A stretch of 64,000 nt of DNA. It comes from Nageia nagi (Eukaryota > Pinophyta). Under the pieces are notes generated by a model that did not search any database, was not told the origin of the DNA, and saw only the letters and a list, made by a program, of their open reading frames with translations. This document shows positions 48,441 through 60,506 of this stretch, one piece after another. Location of the stretch: positions 182,776,001-182,840,000 of the forward strand of contig JBITNC010000001.1 of assembly GCA_050084985.1 (NCBI GenBank), given 5' to 3'. Numbering within the stretch: position 1 is the stretch's first letter; each line of letters begins with the position of its first letter. The translations under genes and the position numbers were made by a program.

Positions 48441-49546
48441 TGTAATGTCCCCAAATTTGTAAAGCGTCTACTTTCTCTCCTCTTGGAGTGTGACATTCAT
48501 GGCAAAGGAGGAGAAACCAAAAATAAATTAATTTAGGAGTATTTTATAAATATTTTGCATTTATTTTTGTAACCAAGGCTAAAAAGACCCTTGAGGCACT
48601 CACCCTTGGATTTTATTTAATTAATCTGGCTCAATTATTTGTAATTAATGTAATATTAGTCTCTCATAATGGGATGTTGCATTTATGAGCCATTGATCTT
48701 GTAATTTGGCATCTCTAGGAAACCATTATGGGATGTTGGGCTTCCTGGCTCCCTAGATGATTTAATTTCTCATCCCAAGACACCAAAAGAGGGATGTTGC
48801 ACTTTGGGTGATTCCAAGGTATGAGAGATCTTATAATAAAAGGAGATGGGATGCATCATTTGGGGTATGTTGGAAGATCATCAGAGTTTATCTCTTTTCA
48901 AGGGTTAACAGCTAGTGGAGTTACAACTTTCTAGCTAGCTTAGTGGGAGAGCTCGAGCCAGTGTGGAGGAGTTCTTACCTAAGCTAGGATAGTAGCTTGA
49001 GCTAGTGAGGTGGAGTTGCTAGAGTAGCTTGAGCCAGTGAGGTGGAGTTACTAGAATTAGTTCAAGCCAGTGTGGTGGAACTATTCTATCCCTAATCCAG
49101 ATCCAACCAGTGGGGTAGATCCAGATCCAGCCAATGCGGCCATATTCTAGATCTAGATCTAACCTACCAAATTAGTGTGAGAAGGCACATCCTAGATCTA
49201 GACTAGTCGAATCAATGTGAGGAGGCTCATCTAGCATTGGGGAGAAGAGATTGAAGAACTTACAGGGCTAGATCATCCAAATCTACTTTTTGAGGGCAAA
49301 TTTCCCCCTTCTTGAGCATTTGGGTATTTTTGCTTGAGTATTGTACTTATCCATTTGGGATGTGCTAGCTCTTGAAGAATAAAATTCATTTCTAGCTCTA
49401 TTTCTTGTTCAATTTGCAGATCCAATTTGAATTGAGCTAGATAGAAAAATATAAAAATATATATAAATTCCTAAGTAGTGATATTTCAACTTTAGAATAT
49501 TACACTTTAACAAAAATTGCATTTTGTGAGTTTTGGGGATATTATA
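48441..49546 (+). repeat. 5' LTR of non-autonomous element
   Basis: 1106 bp, TGTAATGTCCCC to GGGGATATTATA. It contains TATAATAAAAGG at 48832 as a TATA box and several near-repeats of GCTAGTGAGGTGGAGTT around 48950-49080. Confidence 0.92.
48832..48843 (+). promoter_or_regulatory. TATA box in 5' LTR
   Basis: TATAATAAAAGG. The 3' LTR has the tighter TATAAAAGG at 52395. Confidence 0.5.
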
Positions 49547-49547
49547 G

Positions 49548-49560
49548 TGGTATCAGAGCC
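49548..49560 (+). other. Primer-binding site (tRNA-Met)
   Basis: TGGTATCAGAGCC one base after the 5' LTR, a full match to the usual plant initiator-Met site. Confidence 0.9.
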
Positions 49561-49716
49561 TATTTTCCTACTAGCCTATATTAGCTCATGCTGCCCAAGA
49601 TCCATAATTACTACTTGAGAGGAAGAAGTGATCTTGATTACCAGTCGAGCTTGGAGGAGAGAGATGTAATAGATCTGGAGGGATCTGAAGAGTGGGAGGA
49701 AAATAGATAAGGGAAC

Positions 49717-51327
49717 ATGGCCAATTCCAACATAGCCATCTTAGATGCATTAAGGAAGATGATGGAGCAATTGTAGATACTCACATCCCAAAGAGGGAAC
49801 CAGACTCCACCACCTAGTTGGGAGAATAGAAATAGCCAAGGAGAGAGCTCATCTAGGGCTAGATCTTGTTACCAGAAGTCTGTACCTATTCCACCTAAGC
49901 CTCTTTTTAGAAAAGAGGAAGATCCAAAGGAGATCTATCAAAGACATCAGGAGAGGCTTGACCAATTGTTTGATGAGTACATGGCCAAACCAGTAGAGTA
50001 TAAAAACATCATATCTTTCCAAGAATTTCATGGACAATTGGAGGGAGGACAAGGAGGACACCCACCTATCTTTAAGGAGCCATTGTAGAAGATCCAATTG
50101 GAGAAATTTGATGGAGGTGCAGGGATCTCAGCAAGAGGATGGATTCACTAGCTCTAAACATACCTATCTTTTAATTCCATGATAGAATATGAGGCCATAT
50201 GTCTTGCCACACTCTCCCTAAAGGGACGAGCCTATGAGTGGTGGCACCATGGATTAAAAATGTTGAGGCATGACTAGATCTCAACTTTTGATGAATTTTG
50301 CCAAAGGTTGCTGGAATGTTTTAAAAAGAATACTGAAGAAAGTTACTTCCATGAGCTCACTAAGATCTAATAGAAAGGTATAGTTGAAGAATATGTAGAT
50401 GAGTTTATAAATGTTTCTGTTATGGTTTTAGATCTATCAGAAGCTAGAAGGATGGCTATGTTCATGGAGGGTTTGAATGAAAATATCAAAGTATCTATCA
50501 AAGCATTTGAGCCAAATGATCTTGATGAGGTAATTAGAAGGGCTATAGCACTTGAATCAACCAATCTAATCTAAGGGAAGAGCAATCAAGGAAGGACACA
50601 GCCACCCCAGTAACAAATTGTGCCAGTAAGTAAAATGAATGGGAGCCAAGGAAGGCTCATGTCTCCACCAAGGAGAAATACATGGCCATTAGAGCAGACA
50701 CAGAGGGATCAAGAGATCTCATGTTCTAAAATGATAAGAAGGAAAATGTGCTTTATCTATAGAGGATCATGGGAGCTAGGCCATCATTGTAATGGGAAGG
50801 TGCAACTCAGTTATGTAGAGGTAGTGGAGATGGAGGAACCTGAATCAAATATGTGGAGCATTTCAGAATTTGTGGAAGAGTTTTCCACTCATGGCACCTT
50901 GGCCACCATTAGTGGAGCACCCCATTGCCCCACATTATGCATTCAGGGAAGAGGTCTAGGAGAAGAAGTGACTATTCTTATCGATGGAGGGCCATCTCAC
51001 AACTTCATTGATGCTTTGTTTGCTACTAAGAAAGGAGTAAGGATGGACATTTTTGAAGGATTCAATGTGGCCAATGCTAATGGCCAGATCTCATTTTGCA
51101 ATAAGGTGATTAGACAACTTCCAATTGAGACCAACAATTACTCCATGAGAAGTAATTTCTATGTATATCCCATGGGAGGGACCTTGCACATGGTCTTTAG
51201 AATTCAATGGCTGAAAACTTTGGGGGAGATTAGGACAAATTATGACACCTTGGAAATGAAGTTCCTAGCAAATGGAAAGGAGGTCATCATGAGAGGATTG
51301 CAAGGTAGAAATAGGGCCACTTCATAA
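49717..51327 (+). pseudogene. Gag-protease of non-autonomous element
   Basis: One reading frame holds throughout from ATG 49717, with nine internal stops (49774, 50086, 50149, 50155, 50275, 50368, 50371, 50572, 50611), all TAG or TAA. The gag core shows ICLATLSLKGRAYEWW and STFDEFCQRLLECF, typical of Ty3/gypsy gag. The zinc knuckle (CFIYRGSWELGHHC at 50749) has Tyr for its second Cys. Protease follows with LIDGGPSHNFIDA at 50977; the Asp of the active site (50983) is kept and DSG has become DGG. The last 236 codons are open. It is broken, yet without any frameshift, so decay has been by point change. Confidence 0.9.
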
Positions 51328-51988
51328 GCCCATCGATTGCAAGTAATAGAAGATCCAAAGTAGCAACATCAAATTATTCCTCACATCCCAAATAGAACTA
51401 CCATGCAAGATGTCACCTAGTCCCAAGGTAACACACCCACATTTGCTTAGCCACTAATGAATTGGTTAAGAGTGTTATTTTTTTGGATAATAAGTTGGAG
51501 GTTGATTGAAGATTGGAAATAAGTGATAATACTTGTTGGTCAGATTTACTTCTCTTTGGCATATATGTCCCTGTTACAAGGATATTCCTGCAAAAATTTT
51601 TGGGACAAATTGTCCATGATCTTGCTTAAAATGAGAAATAGAGGGATTGGAGATTTGGTATTACTTCATCATACTTTTCCTTGTGAACCACTCAACCACT
51701 TAGACCATTGGGATGTTGGGACGAATGTATTCATACTTACTGAAATTATAGATTCTCCCTCCCATCATGTGATGCAGTCCTGGATAGAAGATAACCCACT
51801 AGTACTCCTTGATTTCATTCAGGACTTGGATGTTGGGTTATGGAGCTATGAAGGTAGACATTTTGGCCATCACTTACAGTAGAAAATTGGAACTCTTTCT
51901 CCTTGTTCTTTCATCTGCATTACAACTTTTTAAGATGGGAAAGAGAAGGGCCAATTTATCTTGAGTTGCTTGGGGATAAGCAATTCAA
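51328..51988 (+). other. Unassigned 3' part of non-autonomous element
   Basis: A 119-codon frame at 51523-51882 is in the same phase as gag-protease and includes GDLVLLHHTF and SWIEDNPLVLLDFIQDLD. I do not recognise it. It takes the place where RT, RNase H and integrase would be, so it may be the joined end of a deleted polyprotein or unrelated filler. Confidence 0.4.
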
Positions 51989-51999
51989 GAAGGGGAGAC
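51986..51999 (+). other. Polypurine tract
   Basis: AAGAAGGGGAGACT abuts the 3' LTR. Confidence 0.85.
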
Positions 52000-52000
52000 T

Positions 52001-53110
52001 TGTAATGTCCCCAAAATTGTAAAACATCCACTTTCTCTCCTCTTGGAGTGTGACGTTCATGGCAAAGGAGGAGAAACCAAAAATAAATTAATTTAGGAGT
52101 ATTTTATTAACATTTTGCATTTATTTCTATAACCAAGGATAAAGAGACCCTTGAGGCACTCACCCTTGGATTTTATTTAATTAATCTGGCTCAATTATTT
52201 GTAATTAATGCAATATTAGTCTCTCATAATGGGACATTGCATTTATGAGCCATTGATCTTGTAATTTGGCATCTCTAGGCAACCATTGTGGTACATTGGG
52301 CTTCCTAGGTCCCTAGATGATTTAATTTATCATCCCAAGACACCAGAAGAGGGATGTTGCACTTTGGGTGATTCTAAGGTATGAGAGATCTTATTATAAA
52401 AGGAGATGGGATGCATCATTTGGGGTATGCTAGAAGATCATTAGATTTTATTTCTTTCTGGGGGTTAGCAGCTAGTGGAGTTGTAGCTTTCCAGCTAGCT
52501 TAGTGGGAGAGCTCGAGCCAATGTGGAGGAGTTCTTAGCTAAGCTAGGATAGTAGCTCAAGCTAATGAGGTGGAGTTGCTAGAGTAGCTCAAGCTAGTGA
52601 GGTGGAGTTATTGGAATTAGTTTGAGCCAATGTGGTGGAACTATTCTATCCTTGATCTAGATCCAGCCAGTGGGGTAGATCTAGATCTAGCTAGTGCGAC
52701 CATATTCTAGATCCAGATCTAACCTACCAAATTAGTGTGAGGAGGCACATCCTAGATCCAAACTAGCTGAATCAATGTGAGGAGGCTCATCCAACATTGG
52801 GGAGAAGATATTGAAGAACTTGCAGGGCCAGATCATCCAAATCTTCTTTGTGAGGGCAAACATCCCCCTTCTTGGGCATTTGGGTTTTTTTCCTTAAGTA
52901 TTGTACTTGTCCATTTGGGACATCCCAGCTCTTGAAGAATAAAATTCATTTTTAGCTCTATTTCTTATTCAATTTGTAGATCTAATTTGAATTGAGATAG
53001 ATAGAAAAATATATAAATATATATATATATATTCCTAAGTAGTGATATTTCAACTATGGAATATTACACTTTAACAAAAATTGCATTTTGTGAGTTTTGG
53101 GGATATCACA
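52001..53110 (+). repeat. 3' LTR of non-autonomous element
   Basis: 1110 bp, TGTAATGTCCCC to GGGGATATCACA, paired with 48441-49546; a longer (AT)n run near 53018 accounts for part of the length difference. Confidence 0.92.
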
Positions 53111-53115
53111 CTCTA
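53111..53115. other. Target-site duplication, right (CTCTA)
   Basis: See the left copy at 48436-48440. Confidence 0.92.
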
Positions 53116-54305
53116 TTAAAAGATGGTAAGGATTTCTACAAATATTACTTTACTACATTTTTAATTAGAAAAATATGTGCATGACTAGGTCATTAACTTC
53201 AAAGATGGGGCATTAAATAATGTCAAACTAACTAGGAATTTGACAATGGAATTCACTCTTACAAAAATGGAGGATGATAAAAATAAATGAGTATTGGCAT
53301 TAATATTTTAAATATTTTTGACTCTTATTTTAGGCATTTAGTAACCTCAACCTAACTATGTTATTTTAGGCCTTCCCTCATGCAAGGAATTGATGAAGCA
53401 AACATACCTAAAGGTAACAAAGGAGCATGCAAAAAGACACTAGGTAATAGATCTATAAGTAAACCAATCATGGGGATAACTCCTCATGATGCAAAAATGG
53501 ATGAAGAAAAGAGAGATGATTGGTATAACTCCAAGCTTTCTCTTTGAGGAATAAAGCCACCTAAGACTTGTACCTTGCTAGAAAATAAGGAAAATAAAAA
53601 GGAACAAGTAATTTCAAGAGGTGACATTTCAAAATGTTATGTGTAAAATCCTCATAGGACATTTTACTACCTCAAAATTTTCTAAATGTAATAGGTTACA
53701 ACATAAATCAACAAGTCTTTATTGATGTAAATGAAAACTATATAGTAAAATTGATAAATGTAGTTTGTTTAGTTTAGTTTTTTTTTTAATATTCCTAATA
53801 TGTAAATATATACATTATTGTTTACTTTTATTTCATGTACAATGTACTTTATTTTACTTTTGATGTGGTAACTTACAGATTTTAAATTTTATGGTAGGTA
53901 ATCTTAGGAGGGGACAATGGAGATATAAAGGAATCAATCACAATAAAAAGGTTTAACTATAATGCCATAAAAATACCCTAATATACATCTCTACATAATA
54001 AAATACTTATGGAGGTGGAAAAATGTAAGGGAGTACACTCACCTATATTTGAAACCATCCCACTACATGGGAATAATAGAGAGTAGTGGAAATCATGTAG
54101 GAAAATATACATAAAGTTTTACAAGAATGGTTATAAGAATATGTATTTTTATATTAAAGAGATTGGAGATGAAAATGATTTATTCATGTATGTTTCAGAT
54201 GTGGCCTTCTTCCCACACAAGAAAAAAATATGCTTCGTTCCCACCAATTTGTTAGAATTTGTAATGTAATATTGTATAATATTTCTTTTTAATGTAAATT
54301 CTCTC

Positions 54306-54339
54306 AATGCTTAAAGTATATTTATATACCTTAAGCATT
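54306..54339. repeat. Short hairpin beside the insertion site
   Basis: AATGCTTAAAGTATA and its near-perfect inverse (one mismatch) around a 4-base loop. Copy A has a more decayed form near 14687. Its role is unknown; it could be the end of a small inverted-repeat element or a 3'-end structure. Confidence 0.5.
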
Positions 54340-54358
54340 AATAGAATAAATATAGAGA

Positions 54359-54363
54359 GAGGA
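54359..54363. other. Target-site duplication, left (GAGGA)
   Basis: The right side reads AAGGA (60817-60821), one mismatch. Copy A has the empty site AAAGAGGAATAAAT near 14737. Confidence 0.8.
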
Positions 54364-54672
54364 TGTTAGGTCCCTATACTACTCATGTAGCCCATATATT
54401 GTTATTATGTAGAATCCCACTATGGTTATTATTATTCCCTTACATTATTATTGTTATGTCGGCTAGTGTCCTTTCATTGTAGTGGCAACCCTTGGACTCC
54501 TATATATACTAAGGAGGTATTATCATTTGATTATCTATTGTTATGTATTTGATGTAATGTAAAGGAGGTTTCCCCATTAAAGTGGCTTATTAGTACTGAT
54601 TTAATCTCTTATTCAAGGTGTTGAGCTCTTTCTCTTGTGATTTTATGCTATTTGGGAACTTAGTTCATAACA
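54364..54672 (+). repeat. Chromovirus 5' LTR
   Basis: TGTTAGGTCC to TCATAACA, with TATATATA at 54501 as a TATA box. Confidence 0.93.
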
Positions 54673-54674
54673 TT

Positions 54675-54685
54675 TGGTATCAGAG
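54675..54685 (+). other. Chromovirus primer-binding site
   Basis: TGGTATCAGAG two bases after the 5' LTR, matching initiator tRNA-Met. Confidence 0.88.
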
Positions 54686-55960
54686 TAGACGATTATACGG
54701 TTTCATTGCTCAAAACTAGTCATCGTGGCATTTTCACTACCAATTTATTTTTGTAAGGTTTTATATTCTGAAATTTATTAGGTTTTTATAATTCATACCA
54801 AATAATTTTTATTTCAAATTTCAGCTCCTAATTCACTATATTTTGCAAGTTACACTCGGGGGAAGTTAGGGTTTGTGACTAGTCTCAAAAGCAGGTTGGA
54901 AATAGGTTTTCTAGCTAAAAAGTGTATATCTGAAGTTTTATAGGTCCAAACTTTGTGAAACCTATTGTATTGGTTAGGATATGGAATAAATTTTATTTGG
55001 TACAATTTTCAAGGTATGGGAATAAATAGGTGACATGTGGCACTTCATACAAATTTTGCTCTTCTGAAAATTCCAAAAATCAGCACATTTTGGGAAAGTT
55101 ACAGCCAATTCCTCTTGGAATATTAGAATTTGACAAAACCTATGGAATTGAAAAGAAAACATCTGAGGCTACCAAAATTAGAAATTTTAGACTCTAAAGA
55201 GCTGAAATTTCAAATTTAAATCAGTTGGAAGGTCAGATAATATAACAATATCCAAATCACGACTTAAAAAGGTACAATTTTTTAAATTTGCATATATTTT
55301 GATTTGAAGGTCTATTTGGGGTGATTCAAAAGCTATTGGAAAGAGGAGAAAGAGGAGAGTATTTTAGGTATAGACATGTTCTATTATATTTAAACATAGG
55401 AGTTATCATTACTTTGCCAGCACTACATCCTCGATAATTATGGTCTCCTACAACGTACTCGTAGTATATTGCTTAGGCCACTGTTGGATTCTCTCATGTA
55501 CCTTTGAGTATATAGAGAGGCCATCATGCTTAGGCATGTACATGGTATATAGAGAGGTCCTTTATATTCCCTCACATACTACAAGTATATTAGCAAGGGT
55601 CCTTTTCAAATGGTTATGCATTAGATAACACTATCATAGATTTGATCTCCCACGTACCTTACGTATATAGGGAGACCCCCTAGAATCCCAAAACCAACCA
55701 AGTTAACCTTTTTATCATCCTTTTTTTTGCAATACATTGAGAACAACACTTGGGGAGACTACCCACATGTACCAAAAGGTAGTTAGGTAGTATAGGCAAG
55801 GGTACGATCTATCCTCTTTGGTTTGAGCTCTGAAATATTGGGTTGAGTACTATTGTTGGACCCTAAGATATATCATGGTTTGTGAGAACTGGACACTACT
55901 ATGAGGACCTTTAACTAAACCATTTGGGAAATTCCTACTCCATAGTAATACTCAATCAAA
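54686..55960 (+). other. Chromovirus leader, non-coding
   Basis: About 1.3 kb between primer site and gag. It is unusually long and includes three near-repeats of CCTTTGAGTATATAGAGAGG- or GTACCTTACGTATATAGGGAG-like phrases near 55500-55670. No coding frame. Confidence 0.6.
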
Positions 55961-57060
55961 ATGCCATTGAAAAAAATTGGTACACCAACTAGACCTCCAG
56001 AGGGTTCATCCATGACTATAACAGAAAGTGAAGACATATCCTTTTGAATATCCCAATTGGAAGAATTGGTTAAAGGGTGTGTAAAAAAGGGTGATTTGGA
56101 GGAATTAAAAAGGGATTTGACAAAAGGGATGGTAAAATCAATTGATTTAATTATTTTGAGGGAGGATTTGGTGACTAATATGGATCAAAATATGGAAAAG
56201 ATTTTTCAATGCATACAAAATCCAGAGGGAAAGATTCCTAAAGATGTTGATGTGGCCTAGGGTTATCAGGAAAATAATGATATTGTTTAAGGAGATAAAC
56301 CCTTCATTAATAAGCCTAATTTAGGAGGATATGCTTCTACTAATGGAAGTAATCAAGCATGGTTCTCAAGGGGAATACAACTCCCCAAGATCGACATGAG
56401 GAAGATTGATGGAAAGGACCCCATCACTTGGATATTTCAAATGGAGCACTTTTTTGATTTACACCAAGTACCAACATCAAAAAAAGTAACTATTGCATCC
56501 TTGTATCTAGATCCTGAGTAGGTTGTATGGTACCAATGGCTTTGTGAATGTAAAAAGGGTTCTATTATATCTTGTTCCATTTTTACAAAGGAACTGATAG
56601 CCTACCATGAGGATGTTAAGAATAATTCCTTATTTACTCAATTGACAAATCTAAGGTAAAAAGGTTTAGTGATGGAGCACATTCAACAATTTCAAAAGTT
56701 AAGTCTTAGAGTGAATGACATACTAAGTGATAGATTGTTGGATCTCTTTATGAGAACCTTAAAGGATAACATTCAATATGAGGTGTGTCTATTTGAACCA
56801 ACATCCTTAGAGATGGATTTTAGGATGGCAAGGAAGGTTGAAAGTAAAAATATGGAAATGGATACTAAAAGGTTCCCCTCGAACACCTATAAAGAAAATA
56901 ATGTTCCTTCTTCTCACTTACCTAAACCTACAAGGTTGACACCTCAACAAATGGATGAAACATGAGCAAAGGGTCTATGCTTCAATTGTGATAGCAAGTA
57001 TAGTAAAGGACATAAGTGTGGGGAGAAAAAATTATTCTACATAGAATGTGAAGAGGAATA
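55961..57060 (+). pseudogene. Chromovirus gag
   Basis: From ATG 55961 one frame runs through to the zinc knuckle with several stops. Residues include a lysine/glutamate coiled-coil-like start (56057-56260), QLPKIDMRKIDGKDPITW and a core ending in MEHIQQFQKLSLRVND (56669-56965). The zinc knuckle CFNCDSKYSKGHKC lies at 56978-57019 with all four ligands kept. The stop just before it (TGA at 56963) would be CGA (Arg) in an active copy, a CpG-type change. Gag forms the particle and binds the RNA. Confidence 0.88.
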
Positions 57061-57129
57061 AGAAGAAGAAGAAAAATCATCCACACCTAAAGAATTGGAA
57101 GAGATTACTACTAAAGAAATGACTCCCAC

Positions 57130-60100
57130 CATATCTTGTAATGCATTGGCTAGAATTATTGCTCCTCAAACTCTCAAGATAGAAGGATATATCAAGAAGA
57201 AAAAGGTAATAGTGTTGATTGAATCTGGTATACACATAATTTTATTCATTCCAAGATAGCCAAAGATTTGAATTGCTTCATATATGCAGTGCCAGAGTTT
57301 CAAATGATGGTTGTAGATGGAGGAACTATAAATTGCTTAGGGAAGTGCCATAATATCAATCTAATCATGGGGGAATATGTACTAAAAAGTCCAATGATTG
57401 CCATTCCAATGGGTGCTACTAATATTGTCTTAGGGGTCTAATGGTTACAATCATTAGTAATAATGGCTTTTAATTTTAAAAAACTTTTCATGAAATTTTC
57501 CTGGGAGGGAAAAGAGTTTGAATTAAGGGGTATCGAAGTGAAAGATTGTAAGATAATCAGCTCTAATGGCATGAAAAAGCTTTTGAGGAAGCAAATAATT
57601 GGTGTAATTGTACAATTACGCTCACTAGATGTCTAAACATCTAAGCCAAGTAATTCTCCAGATCTCCAGAAAGTCATTGATAAGTATCCCAAGGTATTTG
57701 ATACTGCCAAAGGTCTCCCCCCTAACCAAGATCATGATCATGGTATTAAATTAATTCTAAGAAGTGTTCTTCCCAACATCAAACCTTACAGATATCCATA
57801 TGCCCAGAAGAGTGAAATTGAATGTATGGTTGCAAAAATGCTAGAAACAGGTATAATTCGACCAAGCCAAAGTTCATTCTCTTCCATAGTAGCAATGGTG
57901 CTTAAGAAGGAGGGAGCATGGTGCATGTGTCCAAATTATAGAGAGCTAAACAAGCTCACTATTAAAGATAAATTTCTGATTCCTATCATTGATGAATTAT
58001 TGGATGAATTACATGGAGCAAGATACTTCACCAAGCTAGATCTTTGCTCAGGATATCATCAAATTAGAATGAATATAGAAGACATTCTAAAAATAGCATT
58101 TAGAACTCATGAGAGTCATTATGAATTCTTGGTCATGCCCTTTGGCCTTAATAATGCACCTTCCACTTTTCAAAGTTTGATGAATTCTATGTACAAACCC
58201 TTAGAAAATTTGTGTGAGTATTCTTTGATGATATACTAATCTACAGTAAGTCTTGGGAAGATCATGTTCAACATGTTGATAGGGTGCTCAAACTATTGGA
58301 GGCACAACAATTGTATGTAAAACCATCCAAATGTTTCTTTGGGGTATAAGAGGTAGAATATTTAGGTCATATCATGTCTCATGAGGGTGTTAAGATAGAC
58401 CCTAAAAAAATTAAAGCCATCAAGGAATGGAGACTTCCCACAATCTTAAGGCACCTTAGAGGATTTTTGGGGTTGACAGGGTATTATCGCAAGTTTGTTA
58501 ATAATTATGGGTGAATCGTTGCACCTCTAACATCATTACTGAAGAAATATGCATTTTCTTCGACTTTAGAAGCAAATAAGGCCTCTTAATATCTTAAAGA
58601 AGCAATGTGCAAAGCTCCTATATTAGCTACACCAGACTTCACAAAAACTTTTATTGTGGAATGTGATGCCTAAGGAAATGGCATTGGTGCTATTTTAATG
58701 CAAAATAGAAGACCCATTGCCTTTGAGAGATGTCGAATAAAGGGAAATAATTTAAACAAACCTATTTATGAGAAGGAAATGATGGCAATACTACATGCCT
58801 TGAAGAAATGGCATCCCTATCTAATGGGAAGACACTTCAAGGTCAAAATAGATCATGATAGTCTTAAATATTTATTAGAACAAAGACTATCTTTAAAAGA
58901 GCAATAAAAATGGGTCACAAAGATGTTGGGTTATGACTTTGAAATCATTTATAAAAAAGGGAAGAAAAATGTTATGGCTGATGCATTCTCAAGAAAGGAT
59001 GAGGATGTTGAGGCATTGATATGCGCAATTTCAATTCTCCAACCTGAGTGGATAACTAAAGCAAGGTATGAATGGAGGAATGATGAGAAGGTGTGGACAC
59101 TCATTTAGAAGCTATAGCAAGATCCTAGTGTGTCTGATACATTCAGTTGGAAAAATGATTCTCTATGGTACAAGGATCCCTTATATTTAGGTAAGAACTC
59201 CCAACTCAAACAAAAGGTTCTTTTGGAATTACACACCTCTCCTCTAGGAGGGCACTCAGGAGTTTTAAAAACTTATCATAAATTCAAGAAGGAATTTTTT
59301 TGGGATGGCCTTAAATCTGATATCCAAAAGTTTGTGTTAGAATGTTTGGTTTGCAAACAAAATAAAGTTGAGACAATCAAGACCCCAGGTCTTTTACAAC
59401 CATTACCCATTCCAAGTCAGCATTGGGAGGAAGTCTCAATGGATTTTATCATGGGTCTACCCAAGTCTAAAGGAAAGAGTGTCATCATGGTGGTTGTTGA
59501 TAGACTTACCAAGTATGCACACTTTTGTGCACTATCCCATCCCTTCAAAGCTAGTACAGTTGCTACTGCATTCATGGAGATAGTTCAAAAATTACATGGA
59601 AACCCAAAGGTTATTGTAAGTGATAGAGATCCCATTTTCACTGGGAAATTTTGGACAAAATTATTTTCTTGTCTCGATACTCAATTGGCTCATAGCTCAT
59701 CTTATCATCCTCAATCTGATGGGCAAACTGAGATAGTGAACAAATGTTTGGAAGGATATCTTCATTGCTTTGTATCTGATAAACAAACACAATGGGTCAA
59801 GTGGTTATCTTTGGCAAAATGGTGGTATAACACTTCCTTCCATACCATAGCAAAAATGACCCCATTTATGGTGCTTTATGGATATCATCCACCATCCATC
59901 ACATCGTATCTAAGAGACAAATCAAAGGTTCAAGTAGTGGAATATCACATTGAGCATCAACAACAAGTTATCCAACTCTTAAAGGATAACCAGACCTTGG
60001 CATAGAATCGAATGAAACAACAAGCAAATCAACATTGTAGTGAAAGAAGTTTTGAAGTGGGTGATTGGGTGTTTTTATGGCTACAACCATATAAATAGAT

Positions 60101-60476
60101 GTCCCTCAAGTAATCTAAGAAGGATAAAAAAATATCTTCCAAGTACTATGGGCCTTATAAGGTGTTGCAAAAGATTGGTAGTATGGCATACAAATTGGAA
60201 CTTCCAGCTTCTTTGTGAGTACACCCAATTTTTCATGTTTCATGCTTAAAGAAGGTTATCGATGACAAGATCCCAATTCAAACTACACTTCTAGAACTTG
60301 ACAAGGAAGGGAAAATTATATTGGATCTAGAAGTAATCACTGAATCAAGAATCCATAAGCTAAGAAATCAATCAATTTTAGAGTATCTCATTAAGTGGAA
60401 GAACCTACCTGTTGAAGATTCCATATGGGAAGATGAGAATTTTCTATAGAAGCATCCAGAACTACTCAAATGTTGA
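57130..60476 (+). pseudogene. Chromovirus pol: protease, RT, RNase H, integrase, chromodomain
   Basis: Protease near 57211 has LIESG where LVDSG-type is expected (Glu for the catalytic Asp), then a frameshift. RT: PYRYPYAQKSEIE, YRELNKLTIKDKF, TKLDLCSGYHQIRM and FGLNNAPSTFQSLMN (57826-58239). After a one-base shift near 58203 comes FFDDILIYSK with the catalytic DD at 58227. RNase H: FIVECDA and IYEKEMMAILHALKKW. From 58215 to the end a single frame holds. Integrase (59130-60005): CLVCKQNK zinc end, SMDFIMGLP, VIVSDRDPIFTGKF and YHPQSDGQTEIVNK, so the Asp, Asp and Glu are all present. The chromodomain, LEYLIKWKNLPVEDSIWED, ends near 60460; it normally steers insertion to marked chromatin. Confidence 0.92.
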
Positions 60477-60492
60477 GGACAACATTTTTTTT

Positions 60493-60506
60493 GAAGGAGA
60501 GGGGCA
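60493..60506 (+). other. Chromovirus polypurine tract
   Basis: GAAGGAGAGGGGCA just before the 3' LTR. Confidence 0.85.

Larger units (their letters stand above)
48441..53110 (+). mobile_element. Non-autonomous gypsy LTR element (gag + protease only)
   Basis: A complete LTR element: 5' LTR, primer site, gag-protease frame, 0.66 kb of unassigned sequence, purine tract and 3' LTR, flanked by CTCTA on both sides. Copy A holds the empty site (CACTCTATAAAAATAG near 13490). There is no RT, RNase H or integrase, so it must have moved with enzymes from another element. LTRs differ at about 7% in the first 135 bp. It resembles the TR-GAG class of plant elements but also keeps a protease. Confidence 0.93.
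44910..54270 (+). pseudogene. Multi-exon gene relic (copy C), split by insertion
   Basis: Exon-like blocks match copy A: 44910-45036 (EHTIKIFEEDFKSL, FFVGEWIA); 45267-45475; 45697-46018, ending CAACAA|GT with LTIPNGDATTFREA; the two tandem exon copies near 46120-46275 and 46370-46560; 48158-48440 (FKILEDKTIDEMLNVIL); and the last blocks to 54270. The exon starting at 48158 is cut by the LTR element 48441-53110 and resumes at 53116. The acceptor before 45697 has decayed (TTAAG instead of ATAG). Stops occur in most blocks. It shares with copy A the DUF8039-like resemblance, which is tentative. Confidence 0.42.

Noticed and set aside
50367-50564. Minus-strand ORFs at 49849-50097 and 50367-50564
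   Set aside because: They are shadows of the gag frame on the plus strand.
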